From an uncultured Chitinophaga sp. (GTDB taxonomy: Bacteria > Bacteroidota > Bacteroidia > Chitinophagales > Chitinophagaceae): a DNA stretch of 64,000 bases. The translations under genes were made by a program, and so were the position numbers. Below, piece after piece: positions 57,387 to 64,000 of the stretch. Location: positions 28,281 to 92,280 of the forward strand of contig NZ_CABHOU010000052.1 of the NCBI RefSeq assembly GCF_902168175.1. The letters are read 5' to 3'. Numbering within the stretch: the stretch's first letter is position 1; every line of letters begins with the position of its first letter. Below the pieces are notes generated by a model, which was not told where the DNA came from, did not search any database, and saw nothing but the letters and a program-made list of their open reading frames with translations.

Positions 57387-58544
57387 ATGGCTTTAAGCAG
57401 GTTGAACATCATTATTATGTCGATGTGCACGGGTTTGATCGTGGCAAACATCTACTATAGCCAGCCCTTGCTGGTATTGATTGCGGAGGAATTTCATGTG
57501 TCGGATAGCAATGCGGGGCAGGTAACGTTTTTAACCCAGTTGGGTTATGCGCTGGGCCTCTTTTTTTGTGTGCCGCTCGGCGACAAGCTGGAGCGTAAGC
57601 GGCAGATCATTATCATGGCAGGCTGCTCTTTACTGGCGTTGATACTGGCAGCCAAAGCGCCCAATATCTTCATTTTAAAGATCAGCGGATTACTTATCGG
57701 TTTCACTTCGGTGATTCCCCAACTCATCCTGCCCCTTGCCGCACACCTCAGCGATCCGTCGAAACGTGGGAAGGTTGTGGGATCTATCATGAGCGGGTTG
57801 TTAGTCGGCATCTTACTTTCCCGCACACTTAGTGGCATCGTAGGGCAGCACTTCGGCTGGCGCGCCATGTTCTGGATAGCGGCGGGCATTGTATTTTTAC
57901 TGATGTTACTGATGTGGTTTTCCTTTCCGCAAAGTCGCCCCGATTTTAAAGGTAGTTACGGAGCATTGATGCGGTCGTTGTTTACGCTGGTAAAGCAGCA
58001 ACCTTTATTGCGCGAAGCGGCACTCATTAATGCCTGTGTATTCGCCTCTTTCGGATTGTTTTGGGTAACGCTGGTGTTCCTGTTATCTGGCCCGCCCTTT
58101 AATTACGGAAGTGATGTAATTGGGCTGATGGGCCTCGCCGCCGCAGCAGGTGCCCTGGGTGCGCCGCTTATTGGCCGTATTGCCGATAAAAAGAACCCTC
58201 GTATTGCCATCGGTTACGGACTGGTGTTAGTGCTGGCCAGTTTCCTGCTGTTCTTCCTGTTTCAGTCTAATATTATTGGCATTATAGCGGGTATTGTGTT
58301 GCTCGACTTAGGTATACAGGGTGTACACGTATCTAACCAAACGCGTATTTATTCCATATTACCGGAAGCGCGCAACAGGATGAATACGATATTTATGACG
58401 GTGAGTTTTATTGGAACAGCCGCAGGGTCGGGTATCGGGCTGTGGGTATGGGGTGTAGCGCAATGGAGCGGGGCCTGTATAGCAGGTGGTGCCTTGGTTT
58501 TAATGGCTATTCTTATTTACGCTACCACTTATAAAAAGCAATAA
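57387..58544 (+). CDS. Major facilitator superfamily transporter
   Basis: 385 residues from the ATG at 57387. Twelve hydrophobic segments in two halves. The loop between segments 2 and 3 carries the MFS signature as CVPLGDKLERKRQ, with the matching loop GRIADKKNPR in the second half. The opening NIYYSQPLLVLIAEEFHVSD is typical of a drug- or metabolite-efflux subgroup (YgaY/YfcJ-like relatives). The substrate is unknown. It is divergent from the aldehyde dehydrogenase operon, with 110 bases between starts, so the two may respond to the same signal. Confidence 0.9.
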   Translation: MALSRLNIIIMSMCTGLIVANIYYSQPLLVLIAEEFHVSDSNAGQVTFLTQLGYALGLFFCVPLGDKLERKRQIIIMAGCSLLALILAAKAPNIFILKISGLLIGFTSVIPQLILPLAAHLSDPSKRGKVVGSIMSGLLVGILLSRTLSGIVGQHFGWRAMFWIAAGIVFLLMLLMWFSFPQSRPDFKGSYGALMRSLFTLVKQQPLLREAALINACVFASFGLFWVTLVFLLSGPPFNYGSDVIGLMGLAAAAGALGAPLIGRIADKKNPRIAIGYGLVLVLASFLLFFLFQSNIIGIIAGIVLLDLGIQGVHVSNQTRIYSILPEARNRMNTIFMTVSFIGTAAGSGIGLWVWGVAQWSGACIAGGALVLMAILIYATTYKKQ

Positions 58545-58566
58545 TATCAGTTAAGTTGATAAAACA

Positions 58567-58602
58567 AAAAAAGCGTACGATAACCGTACGCTTTTTTATT
58601 TA
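58567..58602. terminator. Bidirectional terminator between the MFS and pyk genes
   Basis: AGCGTACG pairs with CGTACGCT around ATAAC, with AAAAAAA to the left and TTTTTTATTTATTT to the right. Confidence 0.9.
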
Positions 58603-58619
58603 TTTCGACCCAATGGGTA

Positions 58620-60119
58620 CTATTTCGTATCTCCTTCCACCTTCGTGATCTTGATCATGTTGGTTGGCAGGTGTTCTTTAACGGGCGTGCTGCCGGTGTT
58701 AACCACCACATCGTTCGCTTTTAAGAAACCGCGTTCTTTCAGGATGTTGATCTGGTCGTTTACGATATCGTCCACGCTTTCTTCTTCCGCATAGTGGAAG
58801 GCACGTACACCCCAGCTAAGGCTCAACTGGTTAACCAGCGACTTTTCTTTGGTAAATACGTACAGTGGTGATTTCGGGCGGTAGCTGGAGAGCATGAAGC
58901 CGGTGTAACCGGAGGCAGTCATGCCGATCAGTGCATCCGCATCCAGGTCTTCCGCGATTTTAGCTGCGTTGTAGCAGAGGGCGTCGCTGAGGAAGGTAGG
59001 AGAGTGGCGGTGAGGGATCAGGTTACGGTTGTAAATGATCTCTTCTTTTTCCACTTCCTGGATGATTTTTTTCATCGTCTGGATAACCAGTGCAGGGTGC
59101 AAGCCAGTGGCCGTTTCGCCGCTCAGCATCACCGCATCGGCGCCTTCCAGCACAGCGTTAGCTACGTCGGTGATTTCGCTACGGTTAGGACGGCTGCGGT
59201 CGATCATGCTTTCCATCATCTGTGTTGCCACGATAACGGGTTTTGCACGGTGAATACATTTGCGGATGATATCTTTCTGGATCATAGGAATCACCTCTAC
59301 AGGCAGTTCCACGCCGAGGTCACCACGGGCGATCATTACGCCGTCGCTTTCCCAGATAATCTCTTTCAGATTCGCGATCGCTTCCGGCTTTTCTATTTTA
59401 GAAATGATCTTCAGCTTAGAGTTGCGCTCTTTAATACGGTTACGCAGATCTACCAGGTCGGCGGCGTTCCTTACGAACGACAGCGCCACCCAATCAGGAG
59501 CCTGGTCGATAATGAAGTCCAGGTCAATCAGGTCTTTTTCCGTAAGAGAAGGCAGTTCTACCTTGGTATCGGGGAGGTTAAAGCCTTTTTTGGAAGAGAG
59601 GATACCACCGAGGGTAACTTCTGCTTTAATTTCGTGGGCAGCAGTTACTTCTTTTACTACGGTTTCGATCTTACCATCGTCCAGCAGGATTTTCTGGCCG
59701 GGACGGATGTCTCTGTGCAGGTTGTGGTAAGACACATAGATCTTCTCCATGGTACCTACAACTTTCTCGTTTACGAATGTGAGGATATCACCCGTTTTCA
59801 GCGGCAGTGCATTGTTCTCGATTTCACCTACACGCAGTTTGGGACCCTGAAGGTCGGCCAGGATGGCTACGTTGTAAGGCTGGGTTGCATTAATCTCGCG
59901 AATATAGCCGATGATCCTTGCTTTGTCTTCGTGGCTGCCGTGAGAGAAGTTCAAACGGAAAACATTCACACCAGCTTGCACCAGTTCCAGCAATTTCTCG
60001 TAGGTATCGCAGGCGGGGCCTACGGTTGCTACAATCTTCGTTTTGTGAGAGGAATGTTCGCGTCCGGCAACATTGTCCATTTGTTTGTGGTAGTATTTCG
60101 ACAGGTCTTTAGTACTCAT
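58620..60119 (-). CDS. pyk: Pyruvate kinase
   Basis: 499 residues. It transfers phosphate from phosphoenolpyruvate to ADP. Landmarks: KIVATVGPACDTYEKL, VFRLNFSHGSHE, the catalytic Lys in KIISKIEKPEAI, the metal loop VMIARGDLGVELP and MESMIDRSRPNRSEITDVAN. The C-terminal allosteric domain (about 370-499) is present. Its start lies 13 bases after the pfkA stop, so the two irreversible steps of lower and upper glycolysis are co-transcribed. Terminated by the bidirectional hairpin shared with the MFS gene. Confidence 0.96.
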   Translation of the reverse strand: MSTKDLSKYYHKQMDNVAGREHSSHKTKIVATVGPACDTYEKLLELVQAGVNVFRLNFSHGSHEDKARIIGYIREINATQPYNVAILADLQGPKLRVGEIENNALPLKTGDILTFVNEKVVGTMEKIYVSYHNLHRDIRPGQKILLDDGKIETVVKEVTAAHEIKAEVTLGGILSSKKGFNLPDTKVELPSLTEKDLIDLDFIIDQAPDWVALSFVRNAADLVDLRNRIKERNSKLKIISKIEKPEAIANLKEIIWESDGVMIARGDLGVELPVEVIPMIQKDIIRKCIHRAKPVIVATQMMESMIDRSRPNRSEITDVANAVLEGADAVMLSGETATGLHPALVIQTMKKIIQEVEKEEIIYNRNLIPHRHSPTFLSDALCYNAAKIAEDLDADALIGMTASGYTGFMLSSYRPKSPLYVFTKEKSLVNQLSLSWGVRAFHYAEEESVDDIVNDQINILKERGFLKANDVVVNTGSTPVKEHLPTNMIKITKVEGDTK

Positions 60120-60132
60120 AAGCTATATAATT

Positions 60133-61113
60133 TTAACTCGCCAGAATTTTAATAATCTTGAACCATTCTTCGTCGATCTGCTGTTTTGCTTTAACGGCCT
60201 GATTGAGCGGAGTATAGGCAATTTTGTCGTTTACTACGCCGATCATTACGTTATGCGTGCCTTGCAGCAGGGCTTCTACAGAAGCATAACCCAGGCGGCT
60301 GGCAATGATGCGGTCCATACAGGTTGGCGTACCGCCGCGCTGGATGTGGCCGAGGATACATACACGGGTATCCAGTTGTGGCAGGCGTTCTTTTACGTGT
60401 TTTACCACGCCGTTAGCACCACCAAACTCATCTCCTTCAGCTACTACGATCAGGTTTACCAGTTTCTTCCTGCGCTCGTTGGCCTGCAGCTCATCGATGA
60501 TCTCATCGATCTCGCTTTTGCGCTCGGGCAACAGGATATGTTCTGCACCGGTGGCAATACCACTGTGCAGTGCAATATAACCAGCGTCGCGGCCCATCAC
60601 TTCAATGATGAACAAACGATCATGCGCGTCTGCCGTATCGCGTATCTTATCGATAGCATCAATGGCCGTATTCACTGCTGTGTCAAATCCAATCGTAAAA
60701 TCCGTACCGGCAATATCTTTGTCGATAGTGCCAGGCAAACCAATGCAGGGAATATCAAATTCTTCACTGAATTTCTGCGCCCCTTTGAAGGAACCATCGC
60801 CACCGATTACCACTAAACCGTCAATATCCAGTTTTTTCAGGTTCTCGTATGCCTTTTTGCGACCTTCAGGCTCATAAAATTCTTTGCAACGGGCAGTTTT
60901 CAAAATCGTGCCGCCACGCTGTATAATGTTGGCAACGGTTTTGGATTCCATAGGAAAGATATCATTCGTCAACATCCCCTTGTAACCATACATAACACCG
61001 TATACATTCAAATGATGATAGATACCTGCTCTTACAACGGCACGAATAGCCGCATTCATCCCGGGAGCGTCACCCCCGGATGTAAGAACTGCGATGTTGT
61101 TCACTTTTTTCAT
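60133..61113 (-). CDS. pfkA: ATP-dependent 6-phosphofructokinase
   Basis: 326 residues from the ATG at 61113; a TTG at 61125 in the same frame is a weaker choice. It phosphorylates fructose 6-phosphate. Landmarks: AVLTSGGDAPGMNAAIRAVV, VIGGDGSFKGA (ATP site; the Gly after GGDGS is typical of ATP- rather than pyrophosphate-dependent enzymes), GLPGTIDKDIAGTD with the catalytic Asp, and EVMGRDAGYIAL. First gene of the pfkA-pyk operon (13-base gap). Divergent from the prolyl oligopeptidase gene. Confidence 0.96.
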   Translation of the reverse strand: MKKVNNIAVLTSGGDAPGMNAAIRAVVRAGIYHHLNVYGVMYGYKGMLTNDIFPMESKTVANIIQRGGTILKTARCKEFYEPEGRKKAYENLKKLDIDGLVVIGGDGSFKGAQKFSEEFDIPCIGLPGTIDKDIAGTDFTIGFDTAVNTAIDAIDKIRDTADAHDRLFIIEVMGRDAGYIALHSGIATGAEHILLPERKSEIDEIIDELQANERRKKLVNLIVVAEGDEFGGANGVVKHVKERLPQLDTRVCILGHIQRGGTPTCMDRIIASRLGYASVEALLQGTHNVMIGVVNDKIAYTPLNQAVKAKQQIDEEWFKIIKILAS

Positions 61114-61252
61114 ATTATTGGTCAAAATATTGCGTTAAAGGGCGCACAAAAATAGCTTTTTTTGAATACTATTCTTATATATAATCTTAGCAATTCAGGT
61201 TAATTTTTGATTTTATTTGAAATTATCCCCCTTATTTTTAAAAATTTTCCTC

Positions 61253-63373
61253 ATGAAATCGTTTTACCTAAAGAGCTTTTTAATATTTACACTGATGAGC
61301 ACGACCATTGGAGCGGCAGACGCACAGCAAATATCGTATCCTTTCACAAAAAAGACGGATACAGTAGACGATTATCACGGCAAAAAGATCGCAGACCCCT
61401 ACCGCTGGCTCGAAAACGACCATGCGGACGATACCAAAGCCTGGGTAATTGAGCAAAATAAGGTGACAGACGGCTACCTGTCTAAAATCCCTTTTCGCGA
61501 TAAAATAAAGGCCAGGCTGGAGGAAATGATGAATTATCCTAAGTATGGCGCCCCGTTCCGCGAGGGTAAATATTACTATTTCTATAAAAATGATGGTTTG
61601 CAAAACCAGTCGGTATTATACCGCCAGCTGGGCACCGACGGTACGCCGGAGGTATTTATCGACCCTAATAAGCTGTCGGACAAGGGGACGGTAGCCCTGG
61701 GAGCGCTCAGTTTCTCGAAAGACAGCCGTTATGCGGCTTACATGATCGCCAAAGCCGGGTCCGACTGGCAGGAGGCGTTCGTGATGGAGGTAGAAACGAA
61801 GAAAATACTCACCGACCACCTCGACTGGATCAAATTCAGCGGCCTTAGCTGGAAGGGCGATGGGTTTTACTACAGCCGGTACGATCAGCCGGACGAGAAG
61901 GCACGTTTATCCGGTAAAAACGAGTTCCATAAGGTATATTATCATAAACTGGGCACATCCCAGGAGCAGGACGAACTGGTGTACGTTGATAAGGAACACC
62001 CTTTGCGTAACGCCGGTGTGGGCCTCTCCGAAGACGAACGTTTCCTGTTCCTCGTTACCACAGAAGGTACTTCTGGTAACGAATTATCCGTTCGCGACCT
62101 GCAGGACGCTTCTCAGACGGACTTTAAACTCCTGGTAAAAGGTTTCGCCCACGACCCCTCAGTGGTGGATAATGTAGGCGATCAGTTGCTGGTGCTTACC
62201 AACGAAGATGCGCCGAACTACAAATTGGTGCTCATCGATCCTAAAAATCCCGCTAAAGAGAACTGGAAAACAATTATCCCGGAAAAGCCGGAAGTGCTGG
62301 AAGGTGTGGGTACCGGCGGCGGTAAACTGTTTGCGCGGTATTTAAAAGATGCATCTACCAAGGTGTACCAGTACGATGTTACCGGTAAACTGGAGCAGGA
62401 AATACAATTGCCAGGCATTGGTACAGCCAGCGGTTTTGGTGGTAAAAAAGAAGATCAGCAGTTCTTTTACACGTATACTTCGTTCGTAGCGCCTGCTACT
62501 ATCTACAAATATGATATTGCGACCGGCAAATCGGAGGTGTATAAAAGGCCGGAAGCGAAGTTCGATACAGAGCAGTTTGAAACTAAACAGGTATTCTTTA
62601 CCAGTAAAGACGGCACCAAAGTGCCTGTATTCCTTTCCTATAAAAAAGGTATTAAACTCAATGGACAGAACCCGGTGCTGCTTTATGGTTACGGTGGTTT
62701 CAACATCCCGCTTACCCCTTCGTTCAGTGTAAGTAACCTGTTCTTTATGGAGCAGGGTGGCATTTATGCGGTGGTGAACCTGCGCGGTGGTTCGGAGTAT
62801 GGTGAAAGCTGGCATAAAGCAGGTATGAAAGAGAAGAAACAAAATGTATTCGACGATTTCATTGGCGCAGCAGAATACCTGGTAAAAGAGAAGTACACCA
62901 GTCCTGCCAAACTAGCTATCCGTGGCGGTTCTAATGGCGGGTTACTGGTAGGTGCGTGTATGACACAACGCCCCGACTTATTTAAAGTTGCCTTACCGGC
63001 AGTGGGCGTGTTGGACATGCTCCGTTACCAGCGCTTCACCATTGGTTGGGCATGGGTAGTAGAGTATGGCAGCAGTGAAAAGGCTGATGAGTTCCCGTAT
63101 TTGCTGAAGTATTCGCCGCTGCATAACCTGCACAAAGGCACGGCTTATCCTGCTACACTTATCACCACCGGCGACCACGACGATCGTGTGGTACCCGCGC
63201 ACTCCTTTAAGTTCGCGGCGGCTTTGCAGGAAGCTAATAAGGGCAGCAATCCTATGCTTATCCGCATTGAAACACAGGCAGGGCATGGAGCAGGTAAACC
63301 TACCTCAAAAGTAATTGAAGAAGCGGCCGATGTATGGGCGTTTACGATGTATAATTTAGGGATGAAGATGTAA
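61253..63373 (+). CDS. Exported prolyl oligopeptidase (peptidase family S9)
   Basis: 706 residues from the ATG at 61253, which gives a signal peptide ending near GAADAQ; the frame from a TTG at 61217 adds a second hydrophobic stretch and looks wrong. The N-terminal lid DPYRWLENDHADDTKAW and a seven-bladed propeller (about 75-425) precede the hydrolase domain: nucleophile in AIRGGSNGGLL, Asp in TGDHDDRVVP and His in QAGHGAGKP. It cleaves short peptides after proline. The periplasmic location differs from the cytosolic mammalian enzyme and is usual for Bacteroidota. The RmlD-like gene starts 2 bases after its stop. Confidence 0.94.
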   Translation: MKSFYLKSFLIFTLMSTTIGAADAQQISYPFTKKTDTVDDYHGKKIADPYRWLENDHADDTKAWVIEQNKVTDGYLSKIPFRDKIKARLEEMMNYPKYGAPFREGKYYYFYKNDGLQNQSVLYRQLGTDGTPEVFIDPNKLSDKGTVALGALSFSKDSRYAAYMIAKAGSDWQEAFVMEVETKKILTDHLDWIKFSGLSWKGDGFYYSRYDQPDEKARLSGKNEFHKVYYHKLGTSQEQDELVYVDKEHPLRNAGVGLSEDERFLFLVTTEGTSGNELSVRDLQDASQTDFKLLVKGFAHDPSVVDNVGDQLLVLTNEDAPNYKLVLIDPKNPAKENWKTIIPEKPEVLEGVGTGGGKLFARYLKDASTKVYQYDVTGKLEQEIQLPGIGTASGFGGKKEDQQFFYTYTSFVAPATIYKYDIATGKSEVYKRPEAKFDTEQFETKQVFFTSKDGTKVPVFLSYKKGIKLNGQNPVLLYGYGGFNIPLTPSFSVSNLFFMEQGGIYAVVNLRGGSEYGESWHKAGMKEKKQNVFDDFIGAAEYLVKEKYTSPAKLAIRGGSNGGLLVGACMTQRPDLFKVALPAVGVLDMLRYQRFTIGWAWVVEYGSSEKADEFPYLLKYSPLHNLHKGTAYPATLITTGDHDDRVVPAHSFKFAAALQEANKGSNPMLIRIETQAGHGAGKPTSKVIEEAADVWAFTMYNLGMKM

Positions 63374-63375
63374 TA

Positions 63376-64000
63376 ATGAAGATATTAATAACCGGTAGTA
63401 ACGGCCTTTTGGGCCAGTACTTAATAGAATTATTCAGCAAAGACAAGGCCTTCGAGGTGGTAGCCACCGGTAAAGGTCCCAACAGGCTTAAGTTGCAGGA
63501 AGGGTATTTGTATGAAGATGCAGACCTTACGCAAAAAGAAGTAATTACGGCATTGGTCAATAAACATAAGCCCGGGGTGATTATCCACTCCGGCGCTATG
63601 ACCCAGGCCGATAGTTGCGAGCGCGACAAAGAAGCCTGCCGGGCTACCAATGTTACCGCCACTCAACACCTGCTCGAAGCTTCGGACGCATTTTTCCTTT
63701 TCCTGTCCACAGATTTCGTGTTTGATGGTTTGGCGGGGCCTTACCGGGAAGATGACCTGGTGAATCCGATCAGCTATTACGGCGCCAGTAAAGTGGCGGC
63801 GGAACGTATCGTGCAAGCAGCCTCCACGCCCTGGGCTATTGCCCGCACGGTACTGGTATACGGCGTTTCCGATGATCCTAAACGTACGAATATCATTACC
63901 TGGGTAAAAGATAACCTGGAGCAGCATAAACCAATAAAGGTTGTTGATGATCAATGGCGTACGCCCACGCTTGTGCACGATCTGGCAATTGGCTGTAAAC
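63376..64000 (+). CDS. RmlD-like sugar-nucleotide reductase (dTDP-4-dehydrorhamnose reductase family), 3' end outside window
   Basis: The first 208 codons are visible. Extended SDR fold: nucleotide loop ITGSNGLLGQ (about residues 5-14), SGAMTQADSCE, the catalytic region FLSTDFVFDG and Tyr-Lys in YYGASKVAAE. GPYREDDLVNPISYYG and WRTPTLVHDLA are the RmlD-type substrate stretches. It would reduce a dTDP-4-keto sugar or similar; no rmlABC genes are in view, so this could equally be an RmlD paralogue. ATG 2 bases after the prolyl oligopeptidase stop, suggesting co-transcription. Confidence 0.88.
   Translation, partial: MKILITGSNGLLGQYLIELFSKDKAFEVVATGKGPNRLKLQEGYLYEDADLTQKEVITALVNKHKPGVIIHSGAMTQADSCERDKEACRATNVTATQHLLEASDAFFLFLSTDFVFDGLAGPYREDDLVNPISYYGASKVAAERIVQAASTPWAIARTVLVYGVSDDPKRTNIITWVKDNLEQHKPIKVVDDQWRTPTLVHDLAIGCK

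Noticed and set aside
59004..60152. 382-codon plus-strand open frame
   Set aside because: Fully antisense to pyruvate kinase; no start signal or family similarity. Long shadow frames are common opposite GC-rich third positions.

Overview
The window is about 64 kb of chromosome from a Bacteroidota bacterium, most likely of the family Chitinophagaceae (Chitinophaga-like). The evidence is a SusC/SusD outer-membrane pair, many lipoproteins with short Bacteroidota-type lipoboxes, a FecR-type protein, PmoA-like and fasciclin proteins, and promoters of the Bacteroidota type (TTTG, 19 bp, TAnnTTTG), three of which are nearly or fully canonical. Intrinsic terminators with clear hairpins are common. 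I see no tRNA, rRNA, CRISPR array, insertion sequence or prophage.

Layout. 1-13 kb: tail of a short-chain dehydrogenase, a membrane histidine kinase, a bile-acid:sodium-symporter-like carrier, two L,D-transpeptidases of different families arranged tail to tail, an S10 serine carboxypeptidase, a response regulator/double-core hybrid kinase operon and a TPR protein. 13-16 kb: a secreted unknown protein and RecQ. 16.6-24.4 kb: a nutrient-uptake operon (SusC, SusD, fasciclin lipoprotein, second lipoprotein) followed by a Tat-type lipoprotein with a sugar-isomerase TIM barrel. 24.6-27 kb: a small unknown protein, an FAD oxidoreductase and a FecR-like protein without a sigma factor beside it. 27.7-43.3 kb is mostly housekeeping: proline dehydrogenase, ThyA-FolA, DnaG, thiolase, PDH E1-beta, CysE-CysM, a sigma-54 activator whose reading frame breaks at an A9 run, an alpha/beta hydrolase, a CarH-like MerR regulator, signal peptidase I, cytidine deaminase and a TPR protein. 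43.6-64 kb: ArgRS, a HAD phosphatase, an OmpA-family porin, DnaK, a dipeptide epimerase, a secreted unknown, a cytoplasmic C25-like cysteine peptidase coupled to a small protein, a PmoA-like protein, an aldehyde dehydrogenase/DoxX pair, an MFS carrier, PfkA-Pyk, a prolyl oligopeptidase and a truncated RmlD-like reductase.

How genes work together. Clear functional operons are thyA-folA (thymidylate synthesis and folate recycling), cysE-cysM (serine to cysteine), pfkA-pyk (the two control points of glycolysis), response regulator-hybrid kinase, and the SusCD uptake operon. Four convergent pairs overlap at their 3' ends, two of them by exactly the tetranucleotide TTAG.

The most unusual material is between genes. 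First, several intergenic regions carry short tandem arrays whose sequences differ but whose period is always 11 bp (or 22 bp): 6122-6165, 34916-34975, 35075-35186, 46371-46408 and 46630-46728. Second, a REP-like family starting GCCGCCGTTGTGTCACTCCC occurs five times plus one decayed copy, always between genes, once as an inverted pair. Third, a second dispersed element, which carries one of the 11-bp arrays, occurs in two copies about 40 kb apart in opposite orientation. Among genes, the best leads are the A9 frameshift in the sigma-54 activator, the C25-like peptidase with its overlapping partner, and the CarH-like regulator that keeps the cobalamin-binding signature but not the distal histidine.
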